A DNA stretch of 64,000 nucleotides. It comes from Clostridiales bacterium. Its GTDB lineage: Bacteria; Bacillota; Clostridia; Christensenellales; Borkfalkiaceae. Below, in pieces: positions 1-7,559 of this stretch. Below the pieces are notes generated by a model. It saw nothing but the letters and a program-made list of their open reading frames with translations, made no database searches and was not told where the DNA came from. Both the position numbers and the translations under genes were made by a program. Where the stretch lies: assembly GCA_015069615.1 (NCBI GenBank), contig SVIF01000003.1:1-64000 (forward strand), in the 5' to 3' direction. The first letter of the stretch is position 1, and every line of letters begins with the position of its first letter.

Positions 1-74
1 GGTTTCTCCTTAAAACTTGAAATTTTTTGTTTTTTTATAAATAAAATTGTAGCACAATATGATAAATATTGCAA
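1..74 (-). promoter_or_regulatory. Promoter and ribosome site of a gene lying off the left edge
   Basis: On the minus strand a -35 TTGCAA (74-69) and a -10 TACAAT (51-46) are separated by 17 nt. An AAGGAG ribosome site (about 11-6) follows at the very edge. The start codon must lie within a few bases outside the window, so a leftward gene begins there. Its product cannot be known from this window. Confidence 0.7.
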
Positions 75-116
75 GTGTATAAAAGAAAAATTTGTTTTTA
101 CCCAAAACGCCTTTGG

Positions 117-166
117 TTTAGATTCTCCGTGTTGTCCGTCAAAGTAGGTAGGCGAAGAATGACAAA
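117..166. repeat. 50-bp dispersed repeat, copy 1
   Basis: This is a 50-bp element starting TTTAGATTCTCCG and ending GCGAAGAATGACAAA. Same-length copies lie at 1189-1238 and, inverted, at 63855-63904. The two ends form an imperfect inverted repeat (ATTCTCCG against CGAAGAAT), which gives it a MITE-like look. A GC-rich terminator follows 13 nt later, as it also does after copy 2. Confidence 0.75.
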
Positions 167-179
167 AGAAAATAATAAT

Positions 180-218
180 AGAACCCCGCCGTGGCGAAAC
201 GCCACGGCGGGGCTTTTT
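180..218. terminator. GC-rich intrinsic terminator, usable on both strands
   Basis: A near-perfect 14-bp stem (CCCCGCCGTGGCG / CGCCACGGCGGGG) is followed by a T-run on the plus strand and preceded by A-rich sequence. It sits downstream of the leftward gene ending at 262. The identical 33-bp core recurs at 1246-1278. Confidence 0.85.
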
Positions 219-261
219 TGGGGTTGAAAAGTTTTCTCCCCTTTTGGGGTAAAAGTATCCT

Positions 262-729
262 TTATTCCCTTTCTTCTTTTTCGGTAATAGAAAATTCATG
301 CTTTTCGCTTATGATTACGCTTTCTTCCAAGCGTTCGGTAAGCGAAAGAACGGCATCCTTTACCGCGGTGGTTTCTTCCTTGCCTTCCACTACGTCCTTT
401 ATTAGGTCTGCGGCGGCAGAAGTTAGGGCGCTTTGGGTTGTAGGCAAGGCTTCCTTACTAAAAAACCGCTTGTAAAACACGTGAAACACGGTGGCGCAGG
501 TTCCCACCGAAATGGCGCGTTTTGGCGTTAGCAAGGTGATTGCAGTTTGGGTAAACAGTCCGTAAATAAAGGCAATGCCAAGCCCTAATAAAAAGGGCAA
601 AAACGTACGCGCCTTTTTGTTTGGAACGTAGCGCTTTACAACTGCCGTTAAAACGAACGCAATGCCACCCAAAAGCAAGGTGATAAGGTCGCTTTTTAGT
701 AGCTTTTCCAGCATTTGATATACCGTCAT
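262..729 (-). CDS. Small membrane protein of unknown function
   Basis: This 155-residue protein was not recognised. The N-terminal third has two hydrophobic helices (about residues 14-31 and 43-64) separated by a short basic turn. A third, weaker hydrophobic stretch lies near 68-90. The C-terminal 70 residues are acidic and probably helical. Overall it resembles holin-sized two- or three-helix proteins, but no signature proves that. The ATG at 729 follows a strong TAGGAGGAAGC ribosome site. The gene stands alone, ends at a GC-rich terminator and is bracketed by two copies of a 50-bp repeat with identical terminators, which could indicate a movable cassette. Confidence 0.6.
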   Translation of the reverse strand: MTVYQMLEKLLKSDLITLLLGGIAFVLTAVVKRYVPNKKARTFLPFLLGLGIAFIYGLFTQTAITLLTPKRAISVGTCATVFHVFYKRFFSKEALPTTQSALTSAAADLIKDVVEGKEETTAVKDAVLSLTERLEESVIISEKHEFSITEKEERE

Positions 730-1188
730 GCTTCCTCCTAAGGGAAAGCGGACGGGTACGGCTAAAAAAGCGCGGAAAAACTATTCGCTTTTCGGTAGGC
801 GCTAAACCGAACGCGCTTGTGGTCCTTCTTGATATAAAACCGTTGCACCATTTTTCTGCTTTCCCCCCTATTTTTGCCCGCTTGCAATCGGGCGCACTAC
901 CATACTACCACCAAAAATACCGAATTGCAAGGTTTAGTACCGCCTTTTTTGGTTATAAGAAAATTTTTTACGGGCGAATCGAAGGGTCTCTCACATTTCC
1001 CCTTAAGGGGGAAGTTCCCCAAACAAGCCCCCCTTGTGTAAAGGGGGGAACGAAAGGGGGGATTGTTAAAAGACCTATCTTTTACAACCCTTCAGCCCCG
1101 CTTCGCGCGGCAGCTCCAACCACAACTTTTGTTAATTTTGTCGCTTTTAGTAGGTACTCCCTACGGTCGCCTTACATAGGGGAGCCTT
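730..1188. other. Non-coding stretch with G/C-run palindromes
   Basis: No convincing gene was found. Around 1001-1065 there are short palindromes built from C-runs and G-runs (CCCCTTAAGGGG; CCCCCCTTGTGTAAAGGGGGG). A similar 'gtgtaaagggg' motif recurs near 63836. The longest open frame here (819-1193) has no ribosome site and protein-unlike composition. I read the stretch as intergenic repeat sequence. Confidence 0.5.
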
Positions 1189-1238
1189 TTTAGATTCTCC
1201 GTTTTGCCCGTCAAGGCGGGTAGGCGAAGAATGACAAA
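1189..1238. repeat. 50-bp dispersed repeat, copy 2
   Basis: Same length and same conserved ends as the copy at 117-166; only the middle (about 13-30 of 50) varies. It is followed after 7 nt by the same GC-rich terminator that follows copy 1. The pair therefore forms a composite direct repeat about 1.07 kb apart around the 155-residue membrane gene. Confidence 0.75.
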
Positions 1239-1245
1239 CAAAAAT

Positions 1246-1284
1246 AGAACCCCGCCGTGGCGAAACGCCACGGCGGGGTGTTTT
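1246..1284. terminator. Second copy of the GC-rich terminator, 3' of parB
   Basis: The stem is identical to the one at 180-212 and is followed by GTTTTT. It lies 52 bp beyond the leftward parB stop and would end the ftsH-parB transcript. Confidence 0.8.
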
Positions 1285-1335
1285 TCAGTTTTTTCTTACA
1301 ATATTACATTTTCCAAACGTGATTTTTTAAAAAGG

Positions 1336-2310
1336 CTATTCCCTTTCCTTTTCCAAATCCGAAACAATTTCGGCAATGCGTTCTAAATCGTCCCGCGTGT
1401 AGTAGTCTAAATAGAACCGCCCTTTGTTTTCGCCACCCATTAGGGAAACTTTGGTGCCGAACACCCGTTGCATACGGTGTACCAAATCTTTTAGTTCCAC
1501 CGTAAGTTCTTTTTTCCTTAGTTCCTTTTTTAAGCGTTCTTGCGCTTCCTTGGGGTTTAGGAAATCCTTTACGCGTTTTTCCACTTCCCTTACGGATAAG
1601 TTATGTTTCACAACCGCAAGCGCTAGGTTTTTTTGTTCTTCCTTAGGCAGGGGGAGTAGCGCCCTTGCGTGGCCAGAAGAAAGTTTCCCTTCCCTAACCA
1701 AAGGGATAACCCCTTTATGTAAAGATAAAAGGCGCAAGGTGTTGGCAACCGCGCTACGCGATTTGCCGATACGCCCAGCAAGTTCTTCTTGCGTAAAACC
1801 GTAATTCGCCATTAAGCGTTTCATGGCGTAGGCGGATTCTATGGGGTTTAAATCCTCCCTTTGCAGGTTTTCCACCAAAGCCACTTCCGCAATTTCCTTT
1901 TTGCCGTAATTTTTAATAATTACGGGAATACTTTCCAGCCCCGCCAAACAGCTTGCGCGGTACCGCCGTTCGCCCGCGATAATCATAAACCGCCCGTCCT
2001 TTTGGGGGCTTACCAAAATGGGGGAAAACACGCCGTGTTTTTTGATGGATTCGGCAAGTTCGTAAAGGGATTCTTCACTAAAATCCTTTCGGGGCTGGTT
2101 GGGGTTGCCGTACACCGCTTCTACGGGAAGTATCACCACGCGATCCCCCCCTTGGGGCGCGAACTCCCCTTCCGTAAAGGCAAGGGGGGCAGAATTTTCC
2201 TCCCCGTCCATAGGAGCAAAAGATTCTTCCTCATCAGGAAAAGGGATGCGCTCGGGCATCCCTTCTAATTCCAGTTGTACGCCGTGGCCGGCGAAATTAT
2301 TCCTTTCCAT
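1336..2310 (-). CDS. parB: ParB/Spo0J-family chromosome partitioning protein
   Basis: ParB proteins load on centromere-like parS sites, spread as CTP-dependent clamps and help segregate the origin region. This 324-residue protein has the ParB N-terminal domain from about residue 57 ([15 protein letters not shown]), the CTP-binding arginine box GERRYR at 113-118, and a helix-turn-helix at about 171-195 ([19 protein letters not shown]). A dimerisation tail follows. The first 50 residues are acidic and poorly conserved, so Met18 is an alternative start. The ATG lies inside the end of ftsH (14-nt overlap), so the genes are co-transcribed. The usual partner parA/soj is not adjacent. The stop is TAG, followed two codons later by TAA. 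Confidence 0.93.
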   Translation of the reverse strand: MERNNFAGHGVQLELEGMPERIPFPDEEESFAPMDGEENSAPLAFTEGEFAPQGGDRVVILPVEAVYGNPNQPRKDFSEESLYELAESIKKHGVFSPILVSPQKDGRFMIIAGERRYRASCLAGLESIPVIIKNYGKKEIAEVALVENLQREDLNPIESAYAMKRLMANYGFTQEELAGRIGKSRSAVANTLRLLSLHKGVIPLVREGKLSSGHARALLPLPKEEQKNLALAVVKHNLSVREVEKRVKDFLNPKEAQERLKKELRKKELTVELKDLVHRMQRVFGTKVSLMGGENKGRFYLDYYTRDDLERIAEIVSDLEKERE

Positions 2311-4372
2311 TTTCTTCGCTTTCTTCGGGTTTTTCCGCAGTGGTTTCGGTGTTTTCCGCGGGGCTTTCGGTAGACGCTTCCGCAGATTCTACGGTGTTTT
2401 CCGTTTGGGCGGAATTTTCCCCTTCTACGGGGGCGTTATTTGCCCCGTTTTCGGGCGTTGCCACCTCTTCACCCATTTCCCTTGCCACCTTAATAAAGGG
2501 GTTCGTGCTGCCGTTTAAGCGTGCGTCCATTTCTTCGCATACTTCTTTGGCGGACTTCCCTTGCATAATCATTTCCACTTCTTCTTCGTAAATGGTTTCG
2601 CGTTCTACTAGGCAGCGCGCCATTACTTCTAACTTAGAAATGTTTTGAGATAGCAACTCGGTTGCGCGGGCATGCGCTTCCTTAATGATTTTTGCAATTT
2701 CTTCGTCAATTAAATTTGCTGTTTCTTCGCTATACGAATTCTTTGCAGCCATATCCCTGCCGATAAACACTTCCCCACCGCTTGCGTACGAAATGGGGCC
2801 TACCTTTTCGCTCATACCGAATTCGGTAACCATGGCGCGGGCAATTTCGGTTACTTGTTTTAAGTCCTGTTGCGCGCCCGTGCACACTTCTTTAATCACT
2901 AATTCTTCGGCAACCCTACCGCCAAGCGCCATAACGATTTCTTCCATCAGCATGCTTTTACTGATATGGCTATCGTCGTTTTGGGGGCGCGTCATGGTAA
3001 AGCCCGCCGCACCGCCACGAGGAATAATGGTAACTTCGTGTACCTTATTGCAATGGGGTTGTAGTTCGGCAAGAACGGCGTGCCCTGCTTCGTGATACGC
3101 GGTGATGCGCTTATCCGATTCGGTAACCAAACGGCTCTTTTTCGCGGGGCCTGCCAACACTTTATCTAAACCTTCGTAAAGGTCGGCGTTGGTGATGAAT
3201 TTACGGTTATCGCGCGCTGCTAAAATGGCGGCTTCGTTTAATAAGTTTTCAAGATCCGCGCCCGCAAAACCACTGGTCATACGCGCAATCACTTTAAAGT
3301 TTACGTCGCTTGCCAAGGGTTTGTTTCTTGCATGAACGCGTAAAATTGCTTCTCTACCGCGAACGTCGGGCAAGTTCACGTGAACTTGGCGGTCAAATCT
3401 GCCGGGGCGAAGAAGTGCGGGGTCTAAAATATCCGCACGGTTGGTTGCCGCCATAACGATAATGCCTTCGTTGGTATCAAACCCATCCATTTGCACCAAA
3501 AGTTGGTTTAAGGTTTGTTCGCGTTCGTCGTGTCCGCCGCCAAGGCCGGTTCCGCGTTGACGACCTACCGCGTCGATTTCGTCAATAAAGATAATGCAAG
3601 GCTGGCTCTTTTTCGCCATATCGAACAAATCGCGAACACGGCTTGCGCCCACGCCTACGTACAGTTCCACAAAGTCCGAACCGCTAATGGAAAAGAAGGG
3701 AACATTCGCTTCCCCCGCTACCGCTTTTGCAAACAGCGTTTTACCCGTACCCGGGGGGCCCACTAACAAAATGCCCTTAGGAATCCGTGCGCCAAGGTTA
3801 GAAAACTTTTGGGGGCTCCGTAAAAATTCCACCACTTCCGCAAGTTCTTCCTTTTCTTCTTCCGCGCCGGCTACGTCCGTAAACCGAACGCGAAGGCTTT
3901 GCGAAAGGCGTGCCTTGGTTTTACCGAAACTGTTGCCGTTTTTCGCGCCGTTTTGCGCCGAACGCATCCAGTAGAACAGTAAAAGCAATAGCAATAGTCC
4001 GCCTAAAATAGGCAAGATGGAAGACCAAATGGAACCCGCGTTAGGGTCGGTAAAGGAAAGTTTAATAGGCGCTTTCTCTTGGCCAGACCTAATGGCGTTT
4101 ACCTTTAATATCTCTTCCTTAATTTCGTTAGTAGAATCAGGGTTATCCCTATCGTAATACGTATAATACCTTGCGGTATTGCCAGAATACAAAACCACCT
4201 TATATTCGTCAACGGTAACTTTGGTGATGTTTGAATCGTGCTGAATTTTATCTATCATTTCGAAGTACGAAACTTTGGTAGACGTTAAATTGCCCCCAAA
4301 CAGGGAAAGAAGCAGTACGACAAGTAGTACCGCACCGATAATCCCCAAAATAACTCTGCCTGATTTTTTCAA
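2297..4372 (-). CDS. ftsH: ATP-dependent zinc metalloprotease FtsH
   Basis: This is the membrane-anchored AAA+ protease that degrades misfolded membrane proteins and regulatory factors. Two transmembrane helices (about 7-26 and 118-136) flank an extracytoplasmic domain. Walker A GPPGTGKT is at 205-212, Walker B IIFIDEID at 260-267, and the second region of homology ([19 protein letters not shown]) at 309-327. The zinc site HEAGH is at 427-431. The last 60 residues are a Glu/Thr/Ala-rich low-complexity tail not found in typical FtsH. Translation starts at TTG: the leftward sequence reads GGAGGG, ATTACTT, then TTG. The coding end overlaps parB. Upstream, a TGA-TATACT extended -10 (about 4422-4417) is the likely promoter. 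Confidence 0.98.
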   Translation of the reverse strand: MKKSGRVILGIIGAVLLVVLLLSLFGGNLTSTKVSYFEMIDKIQHDSNITKVTVDEYKVVLYSGNTARYYTYYDRDNPDSTNEIKEEILKVNAIRSGQEKAPIKLSFTDPNAGSIWSSILPILGGLLLLLLLFYWMRSAQNGAKNGNSFGKTKARLSQSLRVRFTDVAGAEEEKEELAEVVEFLRSPQKFSNLGARIPKGILLVGPPGTGKTLFAKAVAGEANVPFFSISGSDFVELYVGVGASRVRDLFDMAKKSQPCIIFIDEIDAVGRQRGTGLGGGHDEREQTLNQLLVQMDGFDTNEGIIVMAATNRADILDPALLRPGRFDRQVHVNLPDVRGREAILRVHARNKPLASDVNFKVIARMTSGFAGADLENLLNEAAILAARDNRKFITNADLYEGLDKVLAGPAKKSRLVTESDKRITAYHEAGHAVLAELQPHCNKVHEVTIIPRGGAAGFTMTRPQNDDSHISKSMLMEEIVMALGGRVAEELVIKEVCTGAQQDLKQVTEIARAMVTEFGMSEKVGPISYASGGEVFIGRDMAAKNSYSEETANLIDEEIAKIIKEAHARATELLSQNISKLEVMARCLVERETIYEEEVEMIMQGKSAKEVCEEMDARLNGSTNPFIKVAREMGEEVATPENGANNAPVEGENSAQTENTVESAEASTESPAENTETTAEKPEESEENGKE

Positions 4373-4576
4373 AAGTAATCCCTCCTATATCCTAACGCCC
4401 TTTGGGCGAAAAACACACAGTACAATTAGTATATCACAACTCCCGTTTTTTTTCTACTGTTTTTTACAGCGTTTTTGTGTTTTTTGCCTAGTTTTTAGAT
4501 ATTTTTGGCATTTTGGGCTATTTTATCATGGGATACTGAAAGGAAAATTAAAAAATTGCGTAGCGCACAATTCCCG

Positions 4577-5137
4577 TTACGCGCATGGGGAAGACGGATT
4601 TTCCAAAGCGGAAAGCAAGGGAAACACCGCCCCGTAAATGGCAGAAGCCATTTTTTCCGCCATGCGGTATACCAGGCGCAAGCGGGTTACTTCCAGCATT
4701 TGAAACGCGTTTTCCCCACGGGGGGCAACCACCCCCATAAGCGCAATATCCCCCACTGCGGAAAGGTGCTTTCCCACCCCCTTGCCGGGGTATACCCCCC
4801 CTTGCTTTAACTTAATCAGCCCAATTTCTTCCACACTGCCCACGCACGCGTCTATGGCAATGACTGGGGCGGTTGGGTGTAGTTTTTTCAGCATTTGCGT
4901 AATAAGGGGCAATTCCTTTGCGGTTACGGGGTGGGCAAGTTCCCCGTAAATATACGCGGGCAAACGGTAAAATTCCTTTAAAAAACTGCCGATCATGGGG
5001 GAAAGACTATCCCCGATTACCGCATCACTGCCGATACATAGGATAACGGGCGCTTTCCCTTGTAACAAACGGGATAAATCACGCGCCAGCCCACCCACAC
5101 ACGCGGTAGAGTTTACGTTGAAATTATATTCTTGCAT
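4577..5137 (-). CDS. yyaC: YyaC-family spore protein (DUF1256)
   Basis: This 186-residue protein matches the YyaC family, found in endospore formers and structurally related to the germination protease. Family marks are CIGSDAVIGDSLSPMIG at about 34-50, where the second GDS block usually reads GD-x-LGP. The motifs YGELAHPVTA (about 64-73) and VIAIDACVGS (about 91-100), and the glycine-rich VYPGKGVGK, follow. The ATG is 7 nt past a GTAAGGAG ribosome site. It is leftward like ftsH but separated from it by 200 bp. Its presence supports a sporulating Clostridia background. The biochemical role of YyaC is not settled. Confidence 0.85.
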   Translation of the reverse strand: MQEYNFNVNSTACVGGLARDLSRLLQGKAPVILCIGSDAVIGDSLSPMIGSFLKEFYRLPAYIYGELAHPVTAKELPLITQMLKKLHPTAPVIAIDACVGSVEEIGLIKLKQGGVYPGKGVGKHLSAVGDIALMGVVAPRGENAFQMLEVTRLRLVYRMAEKMASAIYGAVFPLLSALENPSSPCA

Positions 5138-5258
5138 GGCAAAATCTCCTTACGTGGATTTCTTGCCAAATGTTTCCCCTTTTCCCCTTTTTTTATACTT
5201 ATAGAACGGGCTTTTCTGGTGATTCTGCACGGTGGTACAATGCGGTTTGAAGGGGGAG

Positions 5259-6092
5259 TTATTCTTCCATTTCTACGTCGCAAATTAGTCCTTCGCGAAG
5301 GGCGAATATCACGCGCGCCACCCCGCCGTTTTTACGAAATAACAGAACTTCCCCTTCTTCCCAAGGAAGGGCAAAGACAAATTCCCCCAAAAACGCGTAT
5401 AAATCACGAACGCGCGCCCCCATAGTTCGGCTTAAAAAATCTTCGGGATGCGCGCGTAAAAATAGTTCTTCCAAAAACAAAATGGGGGTTAATTCTTGGG
5501 GCAAAGATACGGGATTTTCCCACCGCGTGGGGCGTGCGGTATAGGATAGGATTTCCCCCGTTTTTAGGCTACGTTTCGTAACCGTTTCGTGCCGGCGGTG
5601 GGTGGGAAATACGCGCGTTACCGTAAAGGTTTTTTCTTCCACGCGTATCCCCTGCCCTTTGCCGTAAAAAATAAGTTCGTTTTTTGGGGAAAAAAGGGCG
5701 AACGCGTGCCCCCGAAGGAGGTTTTGTTCCCCTTTTTCACGGCTAAACGCATATAGGGTATACCCCCCTTCGGTTTGAGTTTTGCGCGTTTGCGGAAAAT
5801 TCCCCAAGGGGGGCAAGCGCTTATCTTGTACCCATTTTTCAGCCCCTTGCAACGCGGGTTTTACGTACAAAAAAACACACCCTTCCCCCTGCCACGTTTT
5901 TAGGTGGGGGGAAGAAAACGGAAAGCCTTCTTCTATGGCGAACGGGTACGTTTGCCCCGAAATAAGGCAGGTGATTTGCAGCGTTTCCCCACGGCGCAAG
6001 GTTAGGCGGGTTAGATAGCCGTTTTTTTGGGGCAGCGCGCCCCCACGGGAAAAAAGCAAGGTGTTTTCGGCGTTCAACAAAATAAGTTCCAT
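5259..6092 (-). CDS. Unrecognised 277-residue protein
   Basis: I do not recognise this protein. It has no signal peptide or transmembrane segment, so it is probably cytoplasmic. The first 190 residues alternate short hydrophobic and charged stretches, as in beta-rich folds. The C-terminal 85 residues (from about LPQELTPILFLEELF) look helical and then strand-rich (GEVLLFRKNGGVARVIFAL). It is leftward downstream of nothing obvious and divergent to the coiled-coil gene at 6173, sharing an 80-bp promoter region with it. yyaC follows 120 bp downstream on the same strand and could be co-transcribed, which would hint at a sporulation-stage role; that is inference only. Confidence 0.6.
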   Translation of the reverse strand: MELILLNAENTLLFSRGGALPQKNGYLTRLTLRRGETLQITCLISGQTYPFAIEEGFPFSSPHLKTWQGEGCVFLYVKPALQGAEKWVQDKRLPPLGNFPQTRKTQTEGGYTLYAFSREKGEQNLLRGHAFALFSPKNELIFYGKGQGIRVEEKTFTVTRVFPTHRRHETVTKRSLKTGEILSYTARPTRWENPVSLPQELTPILFLEELFLRAHPEDFLSRTMGARVRDLYAFLGEFVFALPWEEGEVLLFRKNGGVARVIFALREGLICDVEMEE

Positions 6093-6172
6093 AAAAAAGC
6101 ATATGTGAAAGGGTATATTTTCTTTCCCGTTTGGGAATAAAAAAACTAACGAAAATAAAAGGAGTCCTTTTT

Positions 6173-6850
6173 ATGAATTTAGAAAAAGAAAAAACGCAAA
6201 AACGCGTAAAAGCCTTGGCCACTTTTCTTGCGCGTGGCAAAAAGGAAGGCAAAAATTTAAGCGAACTGTTTAGCGAATACGCAAAAAAAACGGGCAAAGC
6301 CAAGGGCAGTATTCGTAATTTATATTACGAATCGGTGGCAAAAACCGAAGGTAGCCCCCACCTAAAAACCCGTTTGTTTGGGAAAGAAGATTTTTCCGTA
6401 CAAAAAAAGAAAACTTTTTCGCAGACGGAGGAAGAAGGGCTACTTCTTCGCCTTTTCACCTTAAAAAGAAAGGGCGTTTCGGTACGAAGCGCGCTTGCCG
6501 TCATGGCGGAACATAGCCCCTCCCTTGCCCTTCGCTACCAAAATAAATACCGCAATTTGCTTACCAAAAACCCAAGTTTAGTGCTACGCGCGGTGGCACG
6601 GGTAAAGGAAGAAACGGGGTACTGTTTTAACCCCTACGAAGGGAAGAAAAAGGCGGAAATTTCCCCCGTGAAACAAAGAAAGGAAAGCGCCTTGGCTAAA
6701 AAGCTGAACCGCCTAAAAAAAGAAAACGCCCGCTTAAAGGAAAAATTATCCCTTGCCGAAAGCAAGGTTACCCAAACCGCCTTAGCCCTTTTCCCCGCCC
6801 CTACGAACGTTCCAACACTTTCCCCCACCCAAACGGAAAAGCAAGCGTGA
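6173..6850 (+). CDS. Basic coiled-coil protein, possible DNA-binding regulator
   Basis: This 225-residue protein is very Lys-rich. The start is set at 6173 because AAGGAGT lies 9 nt upstream; an earlier in-frame ATG at 6131 has no ribosome site. Residues 1-70 are helical, with a GKAKGSIRNLYY segment resembling the recognition part of an HTH/Myb-like fold. Residues 80-150 form a second helical repeat (LLRLFTLKRKGVSVRSALAVMA). Residues 175-205 are a leucine-heptad coiled coil (LAKKLNRLKKENARLKEKL). A Pro/Thr-rich tail ends the protein. The layout (HTH-like region plus coiled coil) recalls RsfA-like prespore regulators, but no diagnostic motif is visible. It is divergent from the gene at 5259-6092. 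Confidence 0.6.
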   Translation: MNLEKEKTQKRVKALATFLARGKKEGKNLSELFSEYAKKTGKAKGSIRNLYYESVAKTEGSPHLKTRLFGKEDFSVQKKKTFSQTEEEGLLLRLFTLKRKGVSVRSALAVMAEHSPSLALRYQNKYRNLLTKNPSLVLRAVARVKEETGYCFNPYEGKKKAEISPVKQRKESALAKKLNRLKKENARLKEKLSLAESKVTQTALALFPAPTNVPTLSPTQTEKQA

Positions 6851-6853
6851 AAA

Positions 6854-7138
6854 TTATGCTTCTGGCTCGCACGCTACGTCAATCCCTAACTGAACACCTA
6901 TGCGAAAGCCTTGTTCATAACACCAAACGCACTCTTCCAACCAAAGGTTATCGGTTGCGCGTTCCAATTTTTCATATGCTTGTTTTACGTCGCACAAAGT
7001 AGAGATTTGCTGTAAAAATTCATCTTCTGCATTCAGCACCTCGTCGGTAAGTTTTTGGTAATCTTTTCCAAGTTTTCTACCCACAAAAAGATTTGCCCCG
7101 TTGCCAATTAATTTACGAATCGCTTGAAAATTTTTCAT
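6854..7138 (-). CDS. Small acidic helical protein (DUF6809-like)
   Basis: This 94-residue protein is helical and acidic. The C-terminal motif FRIGVQLGIDVACEPE and a central YEKLERATDNLWLEECVWCYEQGF segment recall DUF6809-type proteins, small proteins often seen beside XRE regulators in Clostridia. That match is from memory and is not proven. The ATG follows AGAGGTGCAAAT. It is transcribed divergently from the XRE gene at 7244 from a consensus promoter overlapped by dyads, so that regulator probably controls it. Its stop lies only 3 bp from the end of the convergent gene at 6173-6850. Confidence 0.65.
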   Translation of the reverse strand: MKNFQAIRKLIGNGANLFVGRKLGKDYQKLTDEVLNAEDEFLQQISTLCDVKQAYEKLERATDNLWLEECVWCYEQGFRIGVQLGIDVACEPEA

Positions 7139-7158
7139 ATTTGCACCTCTTGTTCCAT

Positions 7159-7214
7159 ATTATAATAGTCTTTTTGACTACTGTCAAGTCATTTTGACCA
7201 CTTTCTGCTATAAT
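7159..7214. promoter_or_regulatory. Divergent promoters with two adjacent operator dyads
   Basis: Leftward promoter: TTGACA (7187-7182), 17 nt, TATAAT (7164-7159), a perfect consensus. Rightward promoter: TGC-extended TATAAT at 7209-7214 with a poor -35. Between them lie two abutting palindromes sharing the half-site GTCA/TGAC: TTGACTACTGTCAA (7174-7187) and GTCATTTTGAC (7188-7198). They cover the leftward -35, so the XRE protein encoded at 7244 is the obvious candidate repressor (inference). Confidence 0.75.
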
Positions 7215-7243
7215 ATTTTTAACATGAAGGGGATATTGCGATT

Positions 7244-7468
7244 ATGAAAAATATTGAAGAAGTTTGCAAAACTAAATTTGTTACCGCCCTTAAGGAGTTA
7301 AGGGAAGAAAAGGGACTTTCCCAAAAACAAGTTGCCGAACTTTTAGGTTTACCAATCAGCACCTACGCTAATTGGGAGCAAGGAAGAAGGGAACCTTCCA
7401 TAACGGATATTTTCCGCTTATTACAAGTGTTTGATGCTACGGCAAATGAACTTTTTCCGCAAAATTAA
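7244..7468 (+). CDS. XRE-family HTH transcriptional regulator
   Basis: A single-domain Cro/C1-type regulator of 74 residues. The HTH runs from about residue 20 to 55: KGLSQKQVAELLGLPISTYANWEQGRREPS, with the typical YxxWEQGRxEP recognition and turn motif. The C-terminal VFDATANELF is the usual last helix. A GAAGGGG ribosome site precedes the ATG. It sits divergent to the 94-residue gene at 6854 and ends at a strong terminator. It resembles the XRE gene at 63499 (both have NWEQGR). Autoregulation through the dyads at 7174-7198 is likely. Confidence 0.9.
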   Translation: MKNIEEVCKTKFVTALKELREEKGLSQKQVAELLGLPISTYANWEQGRREPSITDIFRLLQVFDATANELFPQN

Positions 7469-7472
7469 AAGA

Positions 7473-7516
7473 TAACACCGCCCCGCCGTGAATTCACGGC
7501 GGGGCGGTGTTTTTAT
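7473..7516 (+). terminator. Intrinsic terminator of the XRE gene
   Basis: A 15-bp stem, AACACCGCCCCGCCGTG / CACGGCGGGGCGGTGTT, with a GAATTC-centred loop and a T-run. It lies 5 bp past the XRE stop. Confidence 0.9.
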
Positions 7517-7551
7517 TTTTCTATTTTTTCCATAACTATCGCAGGGCGACA
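7513..7551 (-). pseudogene. C-terminal tail remnant of a second glgB-like gene
   Basis: Read leftward this encodes C-R-P-A-I-V-M-E-K-I-E-K-stop. The branching enzyme immediately upstream ends C-R-T-A-V-V-M-E-K-I-E-E-stop. Only 8 bp separate the intact gene's stop from the remnant. The two tails differ at several nucleotides, so this is a diverged paralogue's end rather than a recent tandem duplication. It suggests a neighbouring second branching-enzyme gene was deleted, leaving the last 13 codons. Confidence 0.6.
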
Positions 7552-7559
7552 ACGCTACG

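Noticed and set aside
262-729. Phage holin
   Set aside because: The size and helices fit, but there is no endolysin or other phage gene nearby and the acidic tail is not typical.
819-1193. 124-codon rightward frame
   Set aside because: It crosses C-run/G-run palindromes, lacks a ribosome site and has composition unlike the real genes.
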